A stretch of DNA of 64,000 nucleotides from an uncultured Roseovarius sp. (lineage in GTDB: Bacteria > Pseudomonadota > Alphaproteobacteria > Rhodobacterales > Rhodobacteraceae). A program made the position numbers and the translations under genes. Under the pieces are notes generated by a model. The model was not told the origin of the DNA, ran no database searches, and was given only the letters and a program-made list of their open reading frames with translations. Location: positions 62,001 to 126,000 of the forward strand of contig CANMOU010000002.1 in assembly GCA_947499555.1 (NCBI GenBank), read 5' to 3'. Shown piece after piece: positions 42,417 through 50,658 of this stretch; the first letter of the stretch is position 1, and each line of letters starts with the position of its first letter.

Positions 42417-43258
42417 TGCAGGGGCCGCAAATCTCATTTCTGCCGGATGGCAAACGCCTGCATCTGCATCATGGCCCGATTGACATGATCGTGGATGTGG
42501 AAGGTCCGGGGCGGGTCGACGCGCTCCGCATTGCTGTAGCGCGGTTTGAGACGCTATTGCAGGAACTTGTGGATGATCTGCCGCGTCTGCGCGCGCCCTC
42601 GGGCCCTTCCCCACATTCCGAAACAGGCAAAGCCATGGTTCGCGCCACAGATCCGTTTGCCTCTGACTTCATCACACCCATGGCCGCCGTTGCCGGGGCC
42701 GGCGCGGATAAGATCCTGAAGGCCATCTGTGACGCAGCAGAGGTGACCAAGGCCTACGTCAACAACGGTGGAGACATCGCATTCCACCTCGCAGCGGGAC
42801 AAACGCTAACCGCGCTTCTCGCATCCGAGCCAATGGCCAAAACGGTCATTGAGGCCGCTCAGCCAAGCCGCGGCATCGCCACCTCGGGATGGCGCGGTCG
42901 AAGCCAGTCACTGGGTATTGCCGACACCGTCACGGTTCTCGCCACTAATGCCGCAGCGGCCGACGCCGCCGCAACGATGATTGCCAATTCTGTCGACCTT
43001 CCGGGTCATCCTTCTGTCCTGCGGCAAGCCGCGTGCGAGATTTCACCCGATAGCGACCTGAGAGATCGCGAGGTAACCATCCGGGTTGGCACGCTGAGCG
43101 TACCGGACATTGACCGCGCGCTCGCCTGCGGCATCTGCTATGCGGACGGCCTTCTTAAGAGCGGCCTCATTCACGGAGCGTATCTCGCTCTTCAGGGTCA
43201 GTTTCGTACTCTAGGTGCCCTGCCCCTTAGCCAACAGAAAGTTCTTCAAAATGCCTGA
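42416..43258 (+). CDS. UPF0280 family protein
   Basis: A 280-residue UPF0280 protein, a family distantly related to the flavin transferase ApbE. Visible are FLPDGKRLHLHHGPIDMIVD, FASDFITPMAAVAGAGADKIL, KAYVNNGGDIAFHLAAGQ and the RGIATSGWRGRSQSLGIADTVTV segment, which resembles the nucleotide/flavin-binding part of ApbE. AAGGGA lies eight bases before the ATG at 42416; the stop of the previous gene overlaps it. The function is unknown. Placement after the reductase-like gene suggests a catalytic or flavin-related role in the same pathway. Confidence 0.85.
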   Translation: MQGPQISFLPDGKRLHLHHGPIDMIVDVEGPGRVDALRIAVARFETLLQELVDDLPRLRAPSGPSPHSETGKAMVRATDPFASDFITPMAAVAGAGADKILKAICDAAEVTKAYVNNGGDIAFHLAAGQTLTALLASEPMAKTVIEAAQPSRGIATSGWRGRSQSLGIADTVTVLATNAAAADAAATMIANSVDLPGHPSVLRQAACEISPDSDLRDREVTIRVGTLSVPDIDRALACGICYADGLLKSGLIHGAYLALQGQFRTLGALPLSQQKVLQNA

Positions 43259-43832
43259 GTTCAAACTGCGCAAGACTGCTCTTTTCGTTGAAGAAATCCA
43301 CCACGATGGCGGTCCGGCCAATGAAAAGCCCCGCCGCAGGGCCGCCCTTGCGGCGCTGGTGAGCAACCCTTTTGCCGGGACATATGTTGATGATCTGCAA
43401 TCGGCTATGGATGATCTGAAGCCTTTGGGCCTGATGATGACAGACCGCCTTGTCGACGCGATGGGCGGTCTTGAAGGGATCGATGGTTACGGCAAGGCTG
43501 CGATGGCCGGTGAGGCCGGTGAGTTGGAGCACACAGCGCTCTGGCATGTGCCGGGAGGCTACGCGATGCGCGCCCGGCTTGGCGAAGCGAAGGCGATCGT
43601 GCCGTCCTCCATGAAACAGGGCGGGCCGGGCACACGTATCGACGTGCCTCTGGGCCATATCAACGCCGCCTATGTGCGCAGCCATTTTGATGGCATGGAG
43701 GTGGGCCTGCCCGATGGCCCGCGCGCCGATGAATTGCTTTTTATCCTCGCGATGAGCCGCGGCGGACGCATCCATGATCGCATGGGCGGGCTGACGGTCG
43801 GCGACGTCAAGGGCGAGGATGGTTTGCGATAA
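43251..43832 (+). CDS. DUF1185 (amino acid synthesis family) protein
   Basis: A 193-residue member of the DUF1185 'amino acid synthesis' family. The EEIHHDGGPANEKPRRRAALAALVSNPFAGTYVDDL opening and the DVPLGHINAAYVRSHFDG and EVGLPDGPRADELLFILAMSRGGR regions are typical. The catalytic role is unknown despite solved structures of relatives. The gene overlaps UPF0280 by eight bases and ends the operon. In this context it might act on the reduced or opened ring, for example as a hydrolase or isomerase. That is speculation from position. Confidence 0.85.
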   Translation: MPEFKLRKTALFVEEIHHDGGPANEKPRRRAALAALVSNPFAGTYVDDLQSAMDDLKPLGLMMTDRLVDAMGGLEGIDGYGKAAMAGEAGELEHTALWHVPGGYAMRARLGEAKAIVPSSMKQGGPGTRIDVPLGHINAAYVRSHFDGMEVGLPDGPRADELLFILAMSRGGRIHDRMGGLTVGDVKGEDGLR

Positions 43833-43916
43833 CGCAATGTCACACAACGGGCTGACCTTTGGCGCAGAACCCTCTATAGGCTGCAAGAACATGGTCATCA
43901 CCCGGATTGCACCTTC

Positions 43917-45728
43917 ATGAGCACGCCCAAAACCAAGACGCGCGAGCCGCTTTACTCTGAAGCGGACAAGGACAATCTGCGCTGGTTCTGGCGCGATTAC
44001 CTGCGCAAGCATTTGGGCATGCTCTTTGTTGTGCTGGCCCTCATTCTTGTGCAGGGATTGGTGTATCAGCAATTCCTTGCAATGACCGAAAGTGGCCTGA
44101 GGGTTATCTTCGAAGCAGGCGCAATGCGCGAGCTCATCACGGTTTGTATTGTCGTGTTCTTGCTTTTCACCGTGCGCGGGATCGTGTCCTTTCTGGCGCC
44201 GATGATCACAGTCAAGATATCAAATCAGGCCATCTATGAAATGCGTCGCGACCTGATCGGTCATCTGATGTCGCTTGATCTTGCGTATTTTGAGCGCACG
44301 AAGTCCGGTGAAATTATCCAGAAACTGGTCACTCAAACCCAGCAGATCGGTGTTTTTGTTGGGTTTGGCGTAGCCAATGCCATCCGCGACGCGGTCACTG
44401 TGATCGTTGTCTCAGGCTACCTTATTTGGAAAAACCCCATCCTCTTTGCCTCGGCGGTCATCGTGCTGCCCTTCATCATCATGGTGATGAATTTCGTATC
44501 TGACAGGGTCAAACGCGGGCAAGCGGACGCCGAACAGGCGCTGGGCGACTACATGAATGGGATCGAAGAGACGGTGAACGGCATGCGCACCGTCAAGATT
44601 TCCAGTCAGGAAGAGGTTGAGAAAGAGCGCTTGTTCAAAGGCACGAAATCTCTCCGTCACCTCATGAACCGGGTGCAGATCACCCAGGCTCTTGTCCTGC
44701 CCTCAATCGATCTCAGTTCCGCGTTTGTCTACGTGCTGGTGATCGGTGGCGGCGGCTACATGGTGCTCAGCCCAGATTTCGATGTCGACGGGGCCGCGAT
44801 AATCACCTTCCTTCTGGGCATGGTCATGGTGTTCGATCCCGCGCGTCTTCTGGCTCAGTTCTTTGGCGCTTTGCAATCAAACCTCGTGCTGCTCGACAGG
44901 GTACGATCTCTTTACTCTGAGACACCCAGCATCAATGACGCACCTGGGGCGATCCCTGACTTCGACACGGGCGGTGACATCGAATTGCGCGATGTCGCGT
45001 TCTCGTATGACCCCGAACAGCCGCTTTTTGAGAGGCTCAACATGGCGTTCAAAGGCGGGCATGTCTCAGCCATCGTGGGGGCAACCGGCTCTGGCAAGAC
45101 CACGATCCTGTCCTTGCTTTCCCGGCTATATGACGTGCAATCGGGCGAAATCACCTTTGGGGGCACACCTGTCCGCGATCTGCAAGTCGCGCGCCTGCGC
45201 GGAGCTTTCTCGGTGGTTGCGCAAGACATTGTCATCTTCAATGCCTCGATCTGGGACAATATTCGCTACGTGAACCCCGAGGCCAGCGAGGAAGATATCT
45301 GGCGCGCGGCGGAAAATGCCGAGATTGCAGATCTCGTCCGGCGGCGCGGCGACACACCTGTCGGCCCCAAAGGCGCGCAACTGTCGGGCGGTCAGAAACA
45401 ACGTATCGCTATCGCCCGGGCATTTTTGCGCGATGCGCCAATCCTGCTCTTGGATGAGGCCACGTCGGCGCTTGATCAGGCCACGGAAGAGCGCATCAAG
45501 ACAGCTTTGGAACGGCTGACCAAAGGCAAAACCACCATCATCGTTGCCCACCGTCTTAGCTCAATCGCGCATGCAGACCGCATTTTCGTACTCGAAGGCG
45601 GCCAGCTTGTAGAGCAAGGCAGGCATGACGATCTTCTAGGCCAAAACGGGCTTTATGCGCAGCTATATCAGGCGCAGAAGAAGGGCTACGACGAGAGCAA
45701 GACCGCTAAGGAGCAGAGCCTTAGGTGA
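43917..45728 (+). CDS. ABC transporter, fused permease and ATPase
   Basis: A 603-residue ABC half-transporter of the exporter type. An N-terminal six-helix domain spans about residues 30-330, with the coupling MSLDLAYFERTKSGEIIQKL. The nucleotide-binding domain follows, with Walker A GATGSGKTT, Q-loop VAQDIVIFNASIWDNI, signature LSGGQKQRIAIARAF, Walker B ILLLDEATSALD and H-loop VAHRLSS. It would work as a homodimer and could export lipids, peptides or drugs. It follows the DUF1185 gene by 84 bases. Its stop overlaps the moeA-fusion stop on the other strand by eight bases. Confidence 0.9.
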   Translation: MSTPKTKTREPLYSEADKDNLRWFWRDYLRKHLGMLFVVLALILVQGLVYQQFLAMTESGLRVIFEAGAMRELITVCIVVFLLFTVRGIVSFLAPMITVKISNQAIYEMRRDLIGHLMSLDLAYFERTKSGEIIQKLVTQTQQIGVFVGFGVANAIRDAVTVIVVSGYLIWKNPILFASAVIVLPFIIMVMNFVSDRVKRGQADAEQALGDYMNGIEETVNGMRTVKISSQEEVEKERLFKGTKSLRHLMNRVQITQALVLPSIDLSSAFVYVLVIGGGGYMVLSPDFDVDGAAIITFLLGMVMVFDPARLLAQFFGALQSNLVLLDRVRSLYSETPSINDAPGAIPDFDTGGDIELRDVAFSYDPEQPLFERLNMAFKGGHVSAIVGATGSGKTTILSLLSRLYDVQSGEITFGGTPVRDLQVARLRGAFSVVAQDIVIFNASIWDNIRYVNPEASEEDIWRAAENAEIADLVRRRGDTPVGPKGAQLSGGQKQRIAIARAFLRDAPILLLDEATSALDQATEERIKTALERLTKGKTTIIVAHRLSSIAHADRIFVLEGGQLVEQGRHDDLLGQNGLYAQLYQAQKKGYDESKTAKEQSLR

Positions 45729-47844
45729 AACTGGCAAACGGGATGTAGCGTACGGGCGTTCCGGCCTTGATCGTGACCGCGCCATCGGGCAGCTCCACCA
45801 GCCCCTCGGCCCAGCTCAGCCCGCTGATCCGCCCGGACCCCTCGGATTTGAAGACCTCAACCTGTCCGTCCCGCACCCGTGCCCGCAGATATTCGCGCCG
45901 GCCCGGTTTCTTCTTTTTCTCGAAGGCTGCCGGAAGCAAATACCCTTGCGGATCCTGCCAGTCCTGACCCGACAGCACCCGCATCGCGGGACGTGCGAAA
46001 ATCAAGGTGCAGACAAGCGCCGCCACCGGATTGCCCGGCAACCCAAAGACCGGCGTGTCCTGCCACAGACCAAGCGCAAGGGGCCGCCCGGGTTTCAGTG
46101 CTATGCGCCACTGCGCCATCGCACCCGCATCGGTCAACAGCGCCGAAACATGATCCTCATCACCTGCCGACGCGCCGCCCGAGGTCAGGATCACATCCGC
46201 CTCCCGCGCCGCCTCATCCAAAGCCGCGCGCAGGTTCTCACGATCATCCGGTACCCGACCCAGATCTACGGCGTCATATCCAAACTGCCGCACAAGGCCG
46301 AGAAGCATGGGGCGGTTGGCGTCATAAATCTGCCCCGGCGCGGCATCCTGCCCGGCCTCGACCAACTCATCTCCGGTCGAAATCACCGCAACCCGCAGCC
46401 TTTCGCGCGCAGTCATCTCCGACTGGCCCGTGGCCGCAGCCAAGGCAAGATCGGCCGGTGTCAGGCGCCGCCCGGCAGGCAGAATAGTGTCCCCCACCTC
46501 AACATCCTCACCGGCCCTCCGCGTGTTGGCACCCGGTTTAAGACCTGCGCGAAACGCAATCTCGCCCGTGCCCAGTGTCACATCCTCTTCAAGGATGACG
46601 GTGTCGACGCCTTCGGGCAAGGCCGCGCCGGTCAGCACACGGATCGCATGCCCCTTGGGCACAGTGCCGGCAAACGGCACTCCCGCGGCAGAGCGTCCTT
46701 CCACCAATGGCAAAACCTGATCACCCTCGCCCAGGCTCTCATAGGCAAACCCATAGCCATCCACGGCGGTATTGGCCTCTGGCGGGTTGGCCCTCTTGGC
46801 CGCCAAGGGCGCAGCGAGCACCCGGCCCAAGCCGTCCCGCAACGCGATGCCTTCGGTCCCGACAACAGGGCTCAGCCTGTCGCGCAGCATGCCGAGTGCT
46901 GCATCCACCGGCGTCCAATCCACGCCCGCGGGAAGAGCGAAACAATCATCCCGCAAGGGCGGCGGTTGCAGCCTGAATGTCGCCAGTTCTACCAATCTAT
47001 CTTTGTGTCCGGCTCCTAAAATCCAAGCTTCTTCTTGTGCGTCCTCAGGCGGTTCCGCCATAAGCCGGGCCAATTCGTCAGCAGGCATTCGCGATATCGC
47101 TGTTGCAAGCAAAAGCACCTGTTCGCGATCTCGGATAAAACCATCCGGTGCTCTTCTGAGACGGTCTTTTACGGCAGGCTCAATCAGGCCTGGCCATATC
47201 TCTGCCAGAACAATTGCAGAGGATGATGTGTTTTCGAACGGCCAGACCGCTGCACCGGTGCCTCGTCGCAGTCTGGAAAGTGTTGGTAAGCCCATTAAGA
47301 TTTGTCCACCAACGGTCGGTGGGAAAGCGAGTTGAAAACAGGATGAGGACGCAGCGGCGGCATGATCGCAGGTTCGACGCTCTGCTACCTTTTCGTAAAC
47401 AATTCCAGATTTTCGATAAGGGATTTCGGGCCAATCTGTTTGGTTCGGCTTCCCCCAGAATGGGCCTGGCCCATCAAACAACCCGTTTATCTCTGCTGCT
47501 ATGTCGTAGCGATTATTCGCACCATCTGGTGCATCAGTGATCCGCGCTTCAAGCCAGTCCCACAGATCGAATGGATCGTCCGAACCAGTAATGCGCGCGG
47601 CAAAGCCCTTTGGATACCCAAAAGGAAAGTCGAAACCTGCCAGCACCCGTCTGCCTGCAGCGGCCTCAGATTTTAGAAACGTTGCAAGCCACGATTCAGC
47701 GTCGGCTCGTGTCCTGCAATAGACGGGTTCTTCCGGTACGCCCTGTCGTGCAATACCAAGCCAAATCGCGTCCTTCGACGGCTTCTGTGGGGCACGTTTG
47801 CCCGCCGACCAATCAGCAATCAATATGGTGTCGAAGCCAATCAC
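45721..47844 (-). CDS. moeA: molybdopterin molybdenumtransferase MoeA with extra N-terminal domain
   Basis: A 707-residue fusion. Residues about 1-300 form an uncharacterised domain with FDTILIADWSAGKRAP, RRVLAGFDFPFGYPKGF and YRKSGIVYEKVAERRTCD, which looks RNase H-like (DUF429-like) but is not confidently classified. Residues about 315-700 are a full MoeA: NTAVDGYGFAYE, TGAALPEGVDTVILEEDV, VAVISTGDELVEAG, VILTSGGASAGDEDHV and FGLPGNPVAALV. MoeA inserts molybdate into adenylylated molybdopterin. The GTG start overlaps the mobB stop. Normal MoeA is about 400 residues, so the extra 300 are unusual. Confidence 0.88.
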   Translation of the reverse strand: MIGFDTILIADWSAGKRAPQKPSKDAIWLGIARQGVPEEPVYCRTRADAESWLATFLKSEAAAGRRVLAGFDFPFGYPKGFAARITGSDDPFDLWDWLEARITDAPDGANNRYDIAAEINGLFDGPGPFWGKPNQTDWPEIPYRKSGIVYEKVAERRTCDHAAAASSSCFQLAFPPTVGGQILMGLPTLSRLRRGTGAAVWPFENTSSSAIVLAEIWPGLIEPAVKDRLRRAPDGFIRDREQVLLLATAISRMPADELARLMAEPPEDAQEEAWILGAGHKDRLVELATFRLQPPPLRDDCFALPAGVDWTPVDAALGMLRDRLSPVVGTEGIALRDGLGRVLAAPLAAKRANPPEANTAVDGYGFAYESLGEGDQVLPLVEGRSAAGVPFAGTVPKGHAIRVLTGAALPEGVDTVILEEDVTLGTGEIAFRAGLKPGANTRRAGEDVEVGDTILPAGRRLTPADLALAAATGQSEMTARERLRVAVISTGDELVEAGQDAAPGQIYDANRPMLLGLVRQFGYDAVDLGRVPDDRENLRAALDEAAREADVILTSGGASAGDEDHVSALLTDAGAMAQWRIALKPGRPLALGLWQDTPVFGLPGNPVAALVCTLIFARPAMRVLSGQDWQDPQGYLLPAAFEKKKKPGRREYLRARVRDGQVEVFKSEGSGRISGLSWAEGLVELPDGAVTIKAGTPVRYIPFASFT

Positions 47845-48332
47845 AGACCCACATCCGAAAGAATAAAATCGGCAATGGCGACGGTATCATCGAGATCAAA
47901 TACCGGCCTGTCGATCTCAAGGTCCACGTCGCTGGCCACGGCACGGATCGTCGGATCCTCCGGCGCAATAAGCGGATTGCCCGGCTCCTGCCGATGCGCC
48001 TCGACCTTGGGGTGCGCATCGCGCTTGTATCCCTCGATCAGGACAAGATCGACCTGCACCAGCTTGCCCAACAACGCCTCCAGCTTGGGTTCCTCCTCAT
48101 CACGCAACTCGTGCATGAGCGCAAACCGGTTGCGCGACGCCAAAAGCACCTCGGTCGCCCCTGCGACACGGTGGCGGTGGCTGTCCTTGCCTTCATGATC
48201 AACATCAAAGCTGTGATGCGCATGTTTGACTGTCGAAACCGAATATCCTCGCCCGGTGATCTCGGCGACGAGCCGTTCCATCAGCCCGGTCTTTCCGGCA
48301 TTCTTCCAGCCCACAACGCCGTAAACCCTCAT
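47841..48332 (-). CDS. mobB: molybdopterin-guanine dinucleotide biosynthesis protein B
   Basis: A 163-residue MobB, a GTP-binding partner of MobA. The P-loop-containing start VYGVVGWKNAGKTGLMERLV (about residues 3-22), KHAHHSFDVDHEGKDSHRHRVAGA and VDLVLIEGYKRDAHPKVE are the family signatures. It lies within the fdhD-mobA-mobB-moeA operon with four-base overlaps at both ends. It supports the MGD cofactor for enzymes such as formate dehydrogenase. Confidence 0.95.
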   Translation of the reverse strand: MRVYGVVGWKNAGKTGLMERLVAEITGRGYSVSTVKHAHHSFDVDHEGKDSHRHRVAGATEVLLASRNRFALMHELRDEEEPKLEALLGKLVQVDLVLIEGYKRDAHPKVEAHRQEPGNPLIAPEDPTIRAVASDVDLEIDRPVFDLDDTVAIADFILSDVGL

Positions 48333-48970
48333 GCCTGCTCTCCCAGCATTGCCTGCGCCTGCGCCAGATCCTCCGCCGTATTGACGTTGAAAAACGGATC
48401 ACCGTCGGCCTCGAAAACCGCCTCGCGACCGCCGTGTTTCTCTGTCCAGATCACCACCTTGCGCAAGCCGTCGGTCAGGGCCGCTCGCAGATCATCCCGC
48501 AAGGCCACGGGCCAAAGCCCGAAAGTCGGATGCCGGACAAGGCCCGAGCGGCTCATCGACTTGGTGTCCTCGGTCCCGCGAGGTGTCGCGGCAAGCACAA
48601 GCGGATGCGTCATCCCCTTCGCTGCACTTTCAAGCTGCGCCGCCAGATCTGTGGGAAAAAACGGCGTGTCCGCGGCCACGCTGATCACGCCTTGCGCGCC
48701 GCGCTCTGCCGCCCAGTCCAAACCGGCCAGCACTCCGGCCAAAGGCCCCGGAAACTCAGCAATGGAATCCGGTACAATCGGCAGACCGAACCTTTCAAAC
48801 CGCGCGGGATCTCCATTGGCATTGAGCGCAATTTCTCCAACCTGTGGTCGCAGGCGTGCAATCACCTGCTCCAGAAGCGTGCTATGCCCAAGCGGCAAAA
48901 GACACTTGTCCCCGCCACCCATCCGCGTGGCCAGCCCGCCAGCAAGGATGATGCCCACAAGAGACGTCAT
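48329..48970 (-). CDS. mobA: molybdenum cofactor guanylyltransferase
   Basis: A 213-residue MobA, attaching GMP to molybdopterin to form the MGD cofactor. The nucleotide-binding signature is GIILAGGLATRMGGGDKCLLPLG, followed by FPGPLAGVLAGLDWA and VAADTPFFPTDLA. I chose the ATG at 48970; a longer frame runs into fdhD. It starts 19 bases after the fdhD stop. MGD is used by DMSO reductase-family enzymes, not by the xanthine-dehydrogenase-type hydroxylase encoded at 37-41 kb. Confidence 0.94.
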   Translation of the reverse strand: MTSLVGIILAGGLATRMGGGDKCLLPLGHSTLLEQVIARLRPQVGEIALNANGDPARFERFGLPIVPDSIAEFPGPLAGVLAGLDWAAERGAQGVISVAADTPFFPTDLAAQLESAAKGMTHPLVLAATPRGTEDTKSMSRSGLVRHPTFGLWPVALRDDLRAALTDGLRKVVIWTEKHGGREAVFEADGDPFFNVNTAEDLAQAQAMLGEQA

Positions 48971-48989
48971 TGCGCGTACCGCCCTTGCA

Positions 48990-49880
48990 TCACGTCCCGG
49001 CACCCGCACTCTTGCGGCGATGCTTCTTGTCTTCCTCAGGCACATTGGCGGGATCAACATCCCGATCCAACCGCTCCTCACCCGAAAGACAAACAAACCG
49101 TTTGCCGCGCATCCGCCCGATCAGGGTCAGTCCCACCTCGCGGGCGATCTCAACACCCCAGGCCGTGAACCCCGATCGTGAGGCCAGTACCGGAATGCCC
49201 ATCAGCGCGGTCTTGATCACCATTTCCGAGGTCAGCCGCCCGGTGGTGTAAAGCAGCTTGTCCTCCGGCGAAACACCCTCCGACAGCATCCATCCCGCGA
49301 TCTTGTCAACTGCATTATGGCGTCCGACATCCTCCATATACACAAGCGGCCGCGCGCCTTGACAAAGCACAGTCCCATGGATGGCCCCGGCTTCAAGGTA
49401 AAGCGAGGGCGTGCGGTTTATCTTTGAGGCCAGTTGATAGAGGTCGGAGGTTCTGACCGACACTTCAGGCAGGACCATGTCTTCCAGCCCCTCCATCATG
49501 TCGCCGAAAACAGTCCCCACCGCGCATCCGCTTGTGCGGGTCTTTTTCTTCAGCTTCTCTTCATATGTGGTCTGCCCGTCTGTTCGGACCACGACGGTTT
49601 CAAGGTCCTCATCGTAATCGACGCCAGTGACGGTTTCGTCATCCTTGAGCATGCCCTGATTGCGCAGAAAGCCCAGCGCCAGGTAGTCGGGATAATCCCC
49701 GATGGTCATGGCGGTGACAATTTCCTGTCCATTCAGGAAAATTGTAAGCGGGCGCTCTTCCACCACGGATATCTCCGTTGAATGTCCGTCATGATCATGC
49801 CCGACAACAGATCGGGTCAGCCGCGCGGCTTTCGGGTCTGGCGCGATGATATACTCAGACAGAGGCTCTTCGACTGCCAC
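48990..49880 (-). CDS. fdhD: formate dehydrogenase accessory sulfurtransferase FdhD
   Basis: About 296 residues; an FdhD that passes sulfur from the IscS desulfurase to the molybdenum cofactor of formate dehydrogenase. Visible are FLNGQEIVTAMTIGDYPDYLALGFL, the loop KTRTSGCAVGTVFG, YQLASKIN-type and LVYMEDVGRHNAVDKIAGW. The loop has one cysteine where E. coli has two (Cys-x2-Cys), a variation worth noting. The GTG at 49880 has a strong GGAGG seven bases upstream; an upstream TTG (49955) has none. It is the first gene of fdhD-mobA-mobB-moeA. No formate dehydrogenase structural gene lies in the window. Confidence 0.92.
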   Translation of the reverse strand: MAVEEPLSEYIIAPDPKAARLTRSVVGHDHDGHSTEISVVEERPLTIFLNGQEIVTAMTIGDYPDYLALGFLRNQGMLKDDETVTGVDYDEDLETVVVRTDGQTTYEEKLKKKTRTSGCAVGTVFGDMMEGLEDMVLPEVSVRTSDLYQLASKINRTPSLYLEAGAIHGTVLCQGARPLVYMEDVGRHNAVDKIAGWMLSEGVSPEDKLLYTTGRLTSEMVIKTALMGIPVLASRSGFTAWGVEIAREVGLTLIGRMRGKRFVCLSGEERLDRDVDPANVPEEDKKHRRKSAGAGT

Positions 49881-50003
49881 CTTCTCTCCTCCAACGGTCA
49901 GGGTCGCCGCCTGTTCAAAACGCAGGCAGTCTAAGGCTTTGGTCCAGCGACGCAATCCATCAATTTCGCAGGGTCACACCCGCGCTTTGCAGGCTGTGCG
50001 CAC

Positions 50004-50627
50004 CTATGGCAGCAGCGCATTGCGGGCAACCGCACCGGGGGTCCATTCCCGAAGAACCCTGGAATTGTCGTCACTGTCATATTCATGCAGCCGCTGCTCT
50101 CGTACACCCGGCACACGCGCGAACTGGTCGGCGAGTCTCACAGGGTAGAAGGTGCGCGACACCTGTCCCGGAAAGGCTTGTGCCAGAATGGCCGACGTGG
50201 CGTGGGCGCAAAATGCATTTGGCACCGCACCATTTCCCTGCGCAAGACGCATCACGCGTTCCGCCATCTGAGGGCTCACATCGATTTCCTGAATGCGGAC
50301 ATGCCAGGTCTCGCGCGCATGATAGCGCGTATAGACATCTGCCACCTGCGGCGTGATCCCGAAGATCACGTCATCCCGCTCTGGAATCGTCTCATGTTTG
50401 AATGAGCCGGCAGGATCGAAAATCACACGCTGCGATCCGTTGATCATCAGCGATGTGTGCCCGCCGCTGCCCGTACGGTTGTTCACCATCGTAAACAGCG
50501 TCAGGCGTGGGGGACCGTCATGACGGTATGCGGCCCTGGCAACAGCCTCATCGGGTGCCCAGACAGATGTTGCGGCGCATGCGGCAAGCACAAATGCCGA
50601 AATCAAGCACAGCAACAAGGCGCGCAT
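50004..50627 (-). CDS. lipoprotein with permuted papain-like (NlpC/P60 or LRAT type) domain
   Basis: A 207-residue lipoprotein with a signal and lipobox LAAC (Cys17). The mature part has GGHTSLMINGSQRVIFDPAG with His57 and, further on, NAFCAHATSAIL with Cys140. This His-before-Cys order is typical of the permuted papain-fold hydrolases related to NlpC/P60, LRAT and YiiX. A cell-wall or lipid amidase role is inferred, not shown. It could also be an inactive relative. It lies downstream of the oxidase subunit IV gene on the same strand, 31 bases away. Confidence 0.6.
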   Translation of the reverse strand: MRALLLCLISAFVLAACAATSVWAPDEAVARAAYRHDGPPRLTLFTMVNNRTGSGGHTSLMINGSQRVIFDPAGSFKHETIPERDDVIFGITPQVADVYTRYHARETWHVRIQEIDVSPQMAERVMRLAQGNGAVPNAFCAHATSAILAQAFPGQVSRTFYPVRLADQFARVPGVREQRLHEYDSDDNSRVLREWTPGAVARNALLP

Positions 50628-50658
50628 CGCCGTTGTCCTTTGACGAAAATTGCCTGCG

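Noticed and set aside
45655-47019. Long open frame (about 450 codons) on the plus strand opposite moeA
   Set aside because: It lies wholly antisense to a well-conserved MoeA coding sequence. The product is rich in Arg, Pro and Gln with no recognisable domain, as expected for a GC-rich shadow frame.
47610-49181. Open frame of more than 500 codons on the plus strand across mobB, mobA and part of fdhD
   Set aside because: Crosses three well-supported genes on the other strand; serine/arginine-rich product without recognisable features.
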